NCBI GenBank assembly: GCA_946482545.1
Contig: CAMLRX010000074.1
Coordinates: 1-24,951 of the forward strand
Length of the DNA: 24,951 nt
Source: an uncultured Flavihumibacter sp.
Lineage (GTDB): Bacteria; Bacteroidota; Bacteroidia; Chitinophagales; Chitinophagaceae
Direction: 5' to 3'
The notes below the pieces were generated by a model. That model searched no databases. It had not been told where the DNA came from and worked only from the letters and a program-made list of their open reading frames with translations. Positions 7,725 through 14,407 of the stretch are shown here, in pieces (position 1 is the stretch's first letter; each line of letters starts with the position of its first letter). Position numbers and translations under genes: made by a program.

Positions 7725-9959
7725 ATGAAAGTACCCCAGGGCCTGAAGAATTTTTTGTATTCCTTTCCCGTGCAACTGGTTTTTCTTCATTTCAGGAAAT
7801 ACCAGGTGCTGCTGCTATTCTGGGTAATACTTTTCAGTACGGTGAACGGAGATTTCATGCATGCTTTCGGCGCGGACTCCCTGTTCCTGGCTCCGGAGTA
7901 TCTGGATAATGTAAGTCCGGTCAGCGCTTCTTTTGTCGGAATATCCATTGGTATCTTCATCATGAGCTGGAACATCACCACATTCATCCTGCATTCCAGA
8001 CAGTTCCGTTTTTTGGCCACCACCTCGCAGCCTTTCCTGAAATACTGCCTCAACAACAGTGTTATTCCCCTGGTGTTCCTGGTGTTTTACCTGGTAAGCG
8101 CTATCCGTTATAACCTGAACCGTGAACTGATGCCGGGATTCGAAGTGTTCGCGCTGGTAGGCGGTTTTATCGCAGGGCTTGTATTGCTGCTCGCCATATC
8201 GTTGTTGTATTTTTTTGGTGCAGACAGAACCATTATGAAACGGATGGCACCCATTATGAGTAACCCCATTAAATTCCTTTCCACCTATGGCAAACACCGG
8301 AACGGGGGCGAGGAGAAAAGTCTGGTGAAAGTGGACTGGTACATGGCCGGTCCCATTCATCCGCGCAAAACACGGAACGTATCGCATTACAGTTCAGGCT
8401 TCATTGAAAATGTATTCAAACAGCACCACGTGGCGGCGGTGTTTTCCATCTTCATCGCATTCATCTTCTTACTGATCATCGGCTTCCTGCTTGATCTTCC
8501 GGTATTTCAGTTGCCCGCAGGCGCCAGTATAGCGCTGTTCTTTTCTATCCTGATTGCCGTGAGCGGCGCTTTTTCTCTGTTCCTCCAAAGCTGGAGTATT
8601 CCCGCCGTAGTATTGATATACTTATTGCTGAACACGCTTTATACAAACAATATTATTGATACCAGAAATAAGGCTTACGGAATAGTATACACGAAAACAG
8701 AACGTGCGCCTTATAACCGTGAGGCGCTGATGGCGTTGTGCACACCCCAGCAAATGGAAGCCGATAAGCAGAACATGATCCGGATTCTCAATGCCTGGAA
8801 AGCAAAGCAACGTGCGGAGAAACCGGTGATGTACCTCATCAACGTAAGTGGCGGCGGGAACCGGAGCGCCACGTTTACCATGAATGTATTGCAAAGACTG
8901 GACAGCATCACCAACGGACAACTGATGCACCAGACTTTCCTGATCTCCGGCGCATCGGGCGGAATGCTGGGGGCCACCTATTTCAGGGAACTATACCGCA
9001 GGAGCCAGACCGATTCTTCTATCAACCTGCATGACCACCGTTATGTAGATGATATTTCAAAGGATTTGCTGAACTCAATTTTCTCTTCTTTCGTGGCGCG
9101 CGACCTGGTATCGCCCACGCAAAGATTCAAAGTGAATGGTCAGGCTTATGTTAAGGACCGGGCCTATGCCCTTGAACAACGTTTGGGTGAGAACACCCGT
9201 GGTTACCTCAATAAAACCCTCGGCGATTACCGGATCGAAGAAAGCGAGGCCCGGATTCCATTGATGATGTTCAACTCCGTGATCACCCGCGACGGAAAAA
9301 AAATGGTGGCCAGCACACAACCCGTGAGTTTTATGATGGTGTCTGATATGGATACCGCACTCATCCGACAATCTGATCCTGATGCGGTGGATTTCGGTGC
9401 CTTACTGAAGCACCACGATCCCCAGGGTTTACGCATACTCACGGCCATGCGCATGAACGCCACCTTTCCTTATGTATTGCCCAATGTATGGTTGCCCACG
9501 ACCCCGGTGATAGATGTGATGGACGCGGGATTGCGTGATAATTTCGGCCAGGAAACAACACTGCGTTTTATCCGCCATTTCCGCGATTGGGTCAATGAAA
9601 ATACTGCAGGCGTAGTGATGATCTCGATCCGCGACCGGCAAACAGGTGGGTGGGAGCATCCTTATGTGGCCACGGATATCAGCGAACTGCTCACGAAACC
9701 GGTATTGCTGATCCAGCACAACTGGCACAAACTCCAGGATTATTACCAGAATGATCAGCTCAGTTACGCGCAAACAATTGTTCCGGGAAAACTTCAGAAA
9801 ATATCTTTCCAGTATGTGCCCCGTCAGCAAGACAACGGGGCAGCGCTCAATTTCCACCTTACCCGGCGTGAAAAACAGGATATCGCTGATGCGTTGGATA
9901 ATCCGTTCAATTCGAAATCTTTCTCCTCCGTACAGGAATTGATACAGGCAAAGGAGTAG
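7725..9959 (+). CDS. Membrane-anchored patatin-like phospholipase
   Basis: This 744-residue protein has an N-terminal membrane half and a C-terminal lipase half. Hydrophobic stretches near 27-41, 67-88, 112-128, 141-164, 236-256, 266-287 and 291-306 suggest about six or seven membrane helices. The rest carries the patatin signatures: oxyanion loop SGGGNRSA (375-382), nucleophile elbow ISGASGG (407-413, Ser411, GxSxG) and the dyad Asp in VMDAGLRDNFG (598-608, Asp600). It should be a serine acyl hydrolase acting on membrane lipids; the substrate is unknown. I take the ATG at 7725 (MKVPQGL). The frame can be extended to a TTG at 7704 with 7 more residues, which is less likely. A match to the promoter box with one change (TATTATTG) lies at 7692-7699. 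The neighbouring genes cls and the lipid kinase also act on lipids, but they form no operon with it. Confidence 0.85.
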   Translation: MKVPQGLKNFLYSFPVQLVFLHFRKYQVLLLFWVILFSTVNGDFMHAFGADSLFLAPEYLDNVSPVSASFVGISIGIFIMSWNITTFILHSRQFRFLATTSQPFLKYCLNNSVIPLVFLVFYLVSAIRYNLNRELMPGFEVFALVGGFIAGLVLLLAISLLYFFGADRTIMKRMAPIMSNPIKFLSTYGKHRNGGEEKSLVKVDWYMAGPIHPRKTRNVSHYSSGFIENVFKQHHVAAVFSIFIAFIFLLIIGFLLDLPVFQLPAGASIALFFSILIAVSGAFSLFLQSWSIPAVVLIYLLLNTLYTNNIIDTRNKAYGIVYTKTERAPYNREALMALCTPQQMEADKQNMIRILNAWKAKQRAEKPVMYLINVSGGGNRSATFTMNVLQRLDSITNGQLMHQTFLISGASGGMLGATYFRELYRRSQTDSSINLHDHRYVDDISKDLLNSIFSSFVARDLVSPTQRFKVNGQAYVKDRAYALEQRLGENTRGYLNKTLGDYRIEESEARIPLMMFNSVITRDGKKMVASTQPVSFMMVSDMDTALIRQSDPDAVDFGALLKHHDPQGLRILTAMRMNATFPYVLPNVWLPTTPVIDVMDAGLRDNFGQETTLRFIRHFRDWVNENTAGVVMISIRDRQTGGWEHPYVATDISELLTKPVLLIQHNWHKLQDYYQNDQLSYAQTIVPGKLQKISFQYVPRQQDNGAALNFHLTRREKQDIADALDNPFNSKSFSSVQELIQAKE

Positions 9960-9982
9960 CCCGAATCAGGAAGAGTGGCAGC

Positions 9983-10004
9983 AAATACCTATATATGGGT
10001 ATTT
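9983..10004. promoter_or_regulatory. Inverted repeat AAATACC-N8-GGTATTT, likely operator
   Basis: Perfect 7-bp arms (9983-9989 and 9998-10004) flank the AT-rich spacer TATATATG. The centre is about 31 bp upstream of the -7 box at 10025, roughly position -43 relative to the predicted transcript start. That is where an activator dimer would sit next to RNA polymerase. It follows the patatin stop by 23 bp and has no T tail, so a terminator is unlikely. The regulator is unknown. Confidence 0.6.
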
Positions 10005-10024
10005 ACCGGCTATTCCACCAGCCC

Positions 10025-10032
10025 TACTTTTG
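10025..10032 (+). promoter_or_regulatory. -7 box for the secreted two-gene unit
   Basis: Reads TACTTTTG, a full match to TAnnTTTG, 37 bp upstream of the ATG at 10070. The -33 element is not recognisable, which fits dependence on an activator at the inverted repeat just upstream. Confidence 0.6.
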
Positions 10033-10069
10033 TGGCTGCATCTTTTTCTATACCCTATTCTGAACGCCT

Positions 10070-11482
10070 ATGCCTGTTCCTTTTTTACGTTGTAAGAAAC
10101 TACCATTTATTGGCATGTGCTGTATGCTGCTGACGGAAGTATTCTCTTCCGGCCCTGCATTCTCCCAGAAAAAATCACTTGATACCGATCATATTTCCAT
10201 TGATATGGAATACGAAGATGTTGGCTGGACCGCGTACATCTTTACCCGGAACGAACATACCAGTAATGTGTATGATATTTCGTACACCGTGGAATTCACC
10301 CTGAAATGCGGCGGAACAAAAACCTATTCTGATAAGTTCTCGCTCAAGCCGGGTGGTGTGAGTCCGTATGGCGGTGTGGGTGTGCGAACCATAGGTATAC
10401 CGGAAGTGAAAGATTGTAAAAATGGTGTTCAGTCGGCACGTCTTACCAGCTTCTCGGCAGTGGAACAAAAAAAGGAATCCGCTCCTTCAACCGGCAGTAC
10501 AAGCAAACCCGGTTCCGGCACGGATTCCTGGGGAAGTACCACCAATAACAAAACCAATTCCGGAAGTTCGTCTATCAACAACTCCACGATACCAACGAAT
10601 AGTGCAGGCACAGTTTCCAACCCGCAACTAAAAGCCCAGACGGAACAGATGAACAGGGTGAACACAATGAAGGCCCAGCAGGAAATGCTGCGCAAACAGC
10701 AGGAGCAGGAAAATTATAACAGGGTAATGGCCTATGAGCAAAAGCGGCAGGAAAGTATACAAAAGACCAACCAGATAGTGGATGGGATTTCAAATGGACT
10801 CATTGCAATTAACAACCAACTTGCGGCTGAAAGGCAAAGGAAAAGAGATGAAGAAGACAGAAGGCGGGAAGAAGAAGACCAGCGCGCAAGAGAGAAAGCT
10901 GCAAAGGAAGAGGCTTTTGCTCAGAAAATTGCCATGCGTAAAAAGATTATCGCCGAATTCAAACCCAAAGAAATTCCACTGAGTTCGTCTCCGGAAAAAG
11001 CAACCAGTATATACTATTTCATTTATGCCTACGACTCCAGTTCTTTAACAAGAGAAAACACCGTGCTATACCTTTCCAATGTATTTGAGATCGGGAAATA
11101 CCCGGATGGTACATGGCCGTACCGCAGCACCATTCAGGAGGAGGTGAAAGCCCTTTCGCCTTACCGGGAAGTTATGCATGGGTATTACTACAACGTTGCT
11201 GACGCAGAGAAGATGCGGCAGTCGTTCAGGGAATTGTTTTCATTGAACGAAGGGGTTGTTATAAAAGAGATTCATTACAAAGGAAAACCTTCCAAAACCG
11301 GTGCTGCCACAAACTTCTGGAACTCCGGTTCCGATAAACAGGCTGCGGGCTTCAGTAATCCAAAACCAGCAACCGGAACCGCATCTGCCAAAGAGAAACA
11401 ATCCTCAGATTTTTGGGAGGAAACGAAGAAGACATCAGTAAAAACTGATTCTACCTCTAAAAAGAAAGGCTTGTGGGATTAA
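10070..11482 (+). CDS. Secreted coiled-coil protein of unknown function with Trp tail motifs
   Basis: I do not recognise the family. The 470 residues divide into: a signal peptide (about 1-33, ending PAFSQ); a beta-rich domain (about 36-128) with two Cys at 80 and 116 that could form a disulfide; a Ser/Thr/Gly/Asn-rich linker (137-185); a long charged coiled coil rich in Q, R, E and K (about 186-300); a compact domain (about 308-405) with IYYFIYAYD and YPDGTWPYRSTIQEEV; and a low-complexity tail. The linker and tail hold recurring Trp words: TDSWGS (151-156), TNFWNSGS (414-421), SDFWEE (446-451) and the terminal GLWD (467-470). These could be short docking motifs. It is the first gene of a pair with the FGE-fold gene 22 bp downstream, so the two products probably work together in the periplasm or at the surface. 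Protein-complex or envelope structural roles are possible. Confidence 0.7.
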   Translation: MPVPFLRCKKLPFIGMCCMLLTEVFSSGPAFSQKKSLDTDHISIDMEYEDVGWTAYIFTRNEHTSNVYDISYTVEFTLKCGGTKTYSDKFSLKPGGVSPYGGVGVRTIGIPEVKDCKNGVQSARLTSFSAVEQKKESAPSTGSTSKPGSGTDSWGSTTNNKTNSGSSSINNSTIPTNSAGTVSNPQLKAQTEQMNRVNTMKAQQEMLRKQQEQENYNRVMAYEQKRQESIQKTNQIVDGISNGLIAINNQLAAERQRKRDEEDRRREEEDQRAREKAAKEEAFAQKIAMRKKIIAEFKPKEIPLSSSPEKATSIYYFIYAYDSSSLTRENTVLYLSNVFEIGKYPDGTWPYRSTIQEEVKALSPYREVMHGYYYNVADAEKMRQSFRELFSLNEGVVIKEIHYKGKPSKTGAATNFWNSGSDKQAAGFSNPKPATGTASAKEKQSSDFWEETKKTSVKTDSTSKKKGLWD

Positions 11483-11504
11483 TAAATTTTCAACCGTACA
11501 ACTG

Positions 11505-12710
11505 ATGAAAAAGAGTTCACTATTATTGCTGTTATTGCTGCTTTGTTGTTTCGGCAAAACCTTTGCGCAAACGGCATTGGCCAAATTGAAATTTGAAGAC
11601 GCCGAGGTGGCGTATAACAACGGCAACTTAACGGAAGCGTTGAGCAAACTTGCAGATGCTGAAAAACTGTTCGGCAAAACCAATCCACCAATACTGCACC
11701 TGAAAATTGTATGTCAGCTCAAACAACTGGAAAAGGTGAATGATTTTTTTGAAGATGAGAAACACTTGTTGCTGGCCACTGAACTGAAAAAGAACACCGC
11801 CAGGTTCTTACAGCAATACAGTGAAACCGAAGGCATTGAAGACAAATACCGTGAGGTATATAAGATCAGCGAAAGCCTGGCGGCGTACCCTGCTGAAAAA
11901 ACTGCCTGGCTGAAAGAAAAGGAACGCCGCGAAGAAGCACTACGGGCAAGGAAGGAAGTCATAGCCAATTACCACAACAGCATCCGGGAGAAACTGCATT
12001 ACATTCCTGAAGCAGAACGGGAAGCAGCCCTGAAAGCTGTTTTGGATATTGAGCGCAATATGGTGGAAGTGGAAGGTGGCACATTCACTATGGCAAAAGG
12101 GTTTTCAAATGCCGGCACGAAAACAGTAAAGCGCTTTCGCATCAACAGGTTTGAGGTAAACGAATACCAATGGGGTATTGTGATGCAGGACAGCATCTTC
12201 TATAATTGCGCGCCCGAATACAAAAACAGGGCGCATGCCATTTCGTCCCGCACACCTTACGAAGATGCCGTACGTTTTGTAAAGGCGCTGAACACGCTTA
12301 CGGGCAGGAACTACCGGTTTCCCACCGCTGCGGAATGGGAGTTTGCAGCCTCCGGCGGGGTGAAGAGCCAGGGGTATACTTATGCGGGCAGTAACGACTT
12401 TACTGAAGTGGGCTGGTACTATGGCAATTCAGGCGGAAGCATTACGGATGCAGACAGGTATACACGAAAAACTTTAAATATTACACAGGTTATCTACAGC
12501 GGCCAGGTGAAGCATTGCGGACAAAAGAAGCCGAACGAACTGGGCTTATATGATATGAGCGGCAACGTAAGTGAAATCTGCCACAACGATGGCGGCGTGG
12601 TTTTTAAAGGCGGCAGTGTAAGTACAAGTATTGTAGAATATCAGAAGTATACCACGATGTACAATAACAAATTTGTATCCAGCCTTGGGTTCCGGTTGGC
12701 TGCCGATTAG
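11505..12710 (+). CDS. Secreted FGE/SUMF1-fold protein, probably non-catalytic
   Basis: The 401-residue product has a clear signal peptide (a run of Leu, then KTFAQ, cleavage near residue 21-22). A helical TPR-like and coiled-coil region (about 24-180) follows, including AEVAYNNGNLTEALSKL. Last comes a formylglycine-generating-enzyme fold: MVEVEGGTFTMAKG (186-199), RFPTAAEWEFAASGG (271-285), NELGLYDMSGNVSEIC (344-359) and a closing GG-S...LGFRLA (369-399). The closing region lacks the Cys pair that true sulfatase-activating enzymes use to bind copper and substrate. The domain is therefore more likely structural or binding, as in the gliding/secretion proteins GldJ and GldK that share this fold. 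It follows the coiled-coil gene by 22 bp (same operon) and ends 7 bp from the convergent lipid kinase gene. Confidence 0.8.
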   Translation: MKKSSLLLLLLLLCCFGKTFAQTALAKLKFEDAEVAYNNGNLTEALSKLADAEKLFGKTNPPILHLKIVCQLKQLEKVNDFFEDEKHLLLATELKKNTARFLQQYSETEGIEDKYREVYKISESLAAYPAEKTAWLKEKERREEALRARKEVIANYHNSIREKLHYIPEAEREAALKAVLDIERNMVEVEGGTFTMAKGFSNAGTKTVKRFRINRFEVNEYQWGIVMQDSIFYNCAPEYKNRAHAISSRTPYEDAVRFVKALNTLTGRNYRFPTAAEWEFAASGGVKSQGYTYAGSNDFTEVGWYYGNSGGSITDADRYTRKTLNITQVIYSGQVKHCGQKKPNELGLYDMSGNVSEICHNDGGVVFKGGSVSTSIVEYQKYTTMYNNKFVSSLGFRLAAD

Positions 12711-12717
12711 TACATAC

Positions 12718-13629
12718 TTAGCTACCTGTTCCAGCAGGAACCAGTAAGCGGAACGCCTGTTCCAGTATTTCAATATTGAAACCTGTGGCTGTTTCGGCGG
12801 GATCACCATCTATGTGTAGCATGGCTGCGCCTGTATTTTGAATGGAAAGCCGCTTCGCCTGGAAATACAGAATATGATCGGCATCTTCCAGTTGTTCCAC
12901 GCGTTTCATTTCGTTCTGGCCGGTTACCTGGCTGAAAACGGTGAATGGGAGCAGGAGTTTGTTCATCTTTTTTACCACAACTATATCCAGTAATCCGTCG
13001 TGTAAACTGGCTTTGGGGGCGATGGTGAACTGGTTTCCAAACTGGTTGCTGTTGGCGATGGAAATGAAGAAAGCTTCGGTTTCGATGGTTTGTCCGTCGG
13101 CGGTAATATGGAAGGGATACGCTTTTGCCGCCAGGAAATGTTTTACGGTTTCCATGGTGTAGGTGATGAGTCCGCGGGTTTTCTGCTGCGCGAACGCGTG
13201 CGCTACTTCGGCATCGAAGCCGATGCCGCTGAGCATGCAGGCGAATTTTCCGTTGACGGTGAACGCGTCAGTGGGCAAGGCGTTGCCGGTTACTATGAGT
13301 TGCAATGCTTTCTGGATATCGGTGGGAATACCGGCAGAAAAAGCGAGTCCGTTCCCCGAACCAAAGGGAATGATCGCGAAGTTAACCGGGCAATTACGGA
13401 GTGCACCCACCACCTGGTTGATGGTGCCATCGCCTCCGGCAATGACGATATCAGTGATTTTTTCTGCGAGGATGATTTCTTCGAGGTATGCGTATTCACC
13501 TTCGCGGTTGGTGTGTTCTATACGAAAGGAAAGGTTGTTTTTTGTGCAGAAACCGGTGATCTCCTCGGGGAGGGAGGTTTTGTTTTTCGTTCCCGCAATG
13601 GGATTAATGAGGAAAAGGAGGTGTCGCAT
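12718..13629 (-). CDS. Diacylglycerol / sphingoid-base kinase family lipid kinase
   Basis: A soluble 303-residue kinase of the DAGK_cat superfamily, which phosphorylates a lipid hydroxyl with ATP. Motifs: LINPIAGTKNK (8-17), the nucleotide-binding IAGGDGTINQV (63-73) and PFGSGNGLAFSAGIP (88-102), then GIGFDAEVAHAF and a C-terminal HIDGDPAE. The GSGNGLA form is closer to sphingosine-type and YegS-like kinases than to DgkB (GTxND). Bacteroidota do make sphingolipids, so a sphingoid base is a plausible substrate, but diacylglycerol cannot be excluded. The ATG at 13627-13629 (MRHLLFL) is chosen. The longer open frame to 13725 would translate repeat B2 and is not part of the protein. Its stop lies 7 bp from that of the convergent FGE-like gene, leaving no room for a terminator. 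Confidence 0.85.
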   Translation of the reverse strand: MRHLLFLINPIAGTKNKTSLPEEITGFCTKNNLSFRIEHTNREGEYAYLEEIILAEKITDIVIAGGDGTINQVVGALRNCPVNFAIIPFGSGNGLAFSAGIPTDIQKALQLIVTGNALPTDAFTVNGKFACMLSGIGFDAEVAHAFAQQKTRGLITYTMETVKHFLAAKAYPFHITADGQTIETEAFFISIANSNQFGNQFTIAPKASLHDGLLDIVVVKKMNKLLLPFTVFSQVTGQNEMKRVEQLEDADHILYFQAKRLSIQNTGAAMLHIDGDPAETATGFNIEILEQAFRLLVPAGTGS

Positions 13630-13647
13630 GGTGGTGCAAGTTAGGGG

Positions 13648-13724
13648 TTTCACGGAATTGCTTTTGCTTCGTTTCACGCGATTGCTTACTGCTTCGTCCC
13701 TCGCAGTCGCAACGCGAAGGAGCA
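13648..13724 (-). repeat. Dispersed repeat family B, copy B2, with partial internal duplication
   Basis: Positions 13673-13724 match B1 (1875-1926) as reverse complement at 48 of 52 positions. Next to it, 13648-13671 repeats part of the same unit: TTTCACGGAATTGC followed by TTTTGCTTCG, against TTTCACGCGATTGC followed by TTACTGCTTCG. This copy therefore carries a degenerate tandem of about 24 bp. It ends 18 bp upstream of the lipid kinase start codon and could lie in its leader or promoter region. Confidence 0.75.
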
Positions 13725-13891
13725 TGGGTGCACTGCCTCGTACCCCGCAGACGCAAGGTTGGGAAGGCCGAGTGGTGCCTGCAATGGTGAATTTCTATGG
13801 CTTGTTTGGGTGAAATCTCTTCTTTTGATAAGTGAAAAAACATTTTTAAGGATTTTCCGGGTAAAAAATGAACATATCGCTCGTTCGGAGT

Positions 13892-14001
13892 GCGCTTCAG
13901 GATGGTTAGCATGTTGCGGAGACGGAGGAACCCGGTGCCACCGACGTTGTTTTCCCTGGCTGCTGGTGTGGGCTTACCCCGGGGTTTATCGGTGAAAATA
14001 C
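13892..14001 (-). repeat. Dispersed repeat family A, copy A2 (longer variant)
   Basis: It shares the core at 13933-13956 (CGGTGCCACCGACGTTGTTT and TCCC) with A1 and A3, plus the outer words GCGCTTCAGGATG (13892-13904) and CGGTGAAAATAC (13990-14001; A1 has CCGTTAAAATAC). Between core and outer word it carries about 28 bp more than A1, including the perfect palindrome ACCCCGGGGT (13976-13985). A1 has a different palindrome at the matching place, so that arm of the element seems to vary between copies. Confidence 0.7.
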
Positions 14002-14153
14002 TTGAAATGAACCCTTAGTAGATAGGAAAGAGCCGAGCAGCAAAGAAAGTAAGACGAGTAATAAAAGAAGAAAAAAGGAGCGGCTTCGTTTACTGAGCAG
14101 GAGTATTGCTTTTGCTGCTCAAAGCACCCTTTGCCCTGAACCTTCTAAGCGTA

Positions 14154-14271
14154 GGTAAACCACTTTTTACCCGGAACTCCCGTGAGGGATAGCAGCGGAA
14201 AGCCCGCAACGCAAGCCGCAGGCGAAGCGGGAGGACTTGCAGCGGATAGCCCGGCCCGAAGGGACACGGCC
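14154..14271 (+). ncRNA. Candidate structured RNA upstream of typA
   Basis: A chain of hairpins is visible in about 120 nt. They are GGTAAA/TTTACC (14154-14159 with 14166-14171); TCCC-GTGA-GGGA (14178-14189, a GNRA tetraloop); CCCGC/GCGGG (14203-14207 with 14227-14231) enclosing GCC-GCA-GGC; and CCC-GAA-GGG (14255-14263) inside a possible CCG/CGG closing pair. A 15-nt motif GCAGCGGAWAGCCCG occurs twice (14192-14206 and 14239-14253) with one difference. I recall similar text (AGCGGAWAGCCCG, CCGAAGGGACACG) between genes in many Bacteroidota, possibly the flavo-1 RNA family. That name is from memory and unverified. It lies upstream of the typA promoter, so it is more likely a separate RNA than a typA leader. 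Confidence 0.5.
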
Positions 14272-14369
14272 AAAACCACCAATACCTTAAAAACGAACAC
14301 ATTACGCTGCCGCCCCCACACATAACATTGGCATAACCAATTAAAATAGCCTGTTCCCGCTATTTACCG

Positions 14370-14377
14370 TACCTTTG
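14370..14377 (+). promoter_or_regulatory. -7 box of typA
   Basis: Reads TACCTTTG followed by CACCC, a full match to TAnnTTTG and the same box used by the three promoters at the right end of the window. Predicted leader about 26 nt before the typA ATG at 14408. The -33 box is not clear. Confidence 0.7.
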
Positions 14378-14407
14378 CACCCTTAAATTTTTAGCTTTAG
14401 TCACTTT

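Larger units (their letters stand above)
13630..14407. other. 778-bp gene-free region upstream of typA
   Basis: This divergent region lies between the lipid kinase (-) and typA (+). It contains repeat B2 (13648-13724), repeat A2 (13892-14001), a purine-rich stretch (about 14020-14090) flanked by the near-complementary words GAGCAGCAAAG (14036-14046) and CTTTTGCTGCTC (about 14109-14120), the structured RNA candidate (14154-14271) and the typA promoter (14370-14377). Short open frames across it translate repeats and are not credible genes. Confidence 0.65.

Noticed and set aside
11505..12710. True sulfatase-activating (formylglycine-generating) enzyme
   Set aside because: The Cys pair needed for catalysis is absent from the closing part of the fold, and no sulfatase gene is nearby.
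13630..13725. 32-residue N-terminal extension of the lipid kinase
   Set aside because: The extension is a translation of repeat B2; the kinase fold starts at MRHLLFL (13629).
13759..13995. 78-residue open frame in the typA upstream region
   Set aside because: It runs across repeat A2 and has no family resemblance or promoter.
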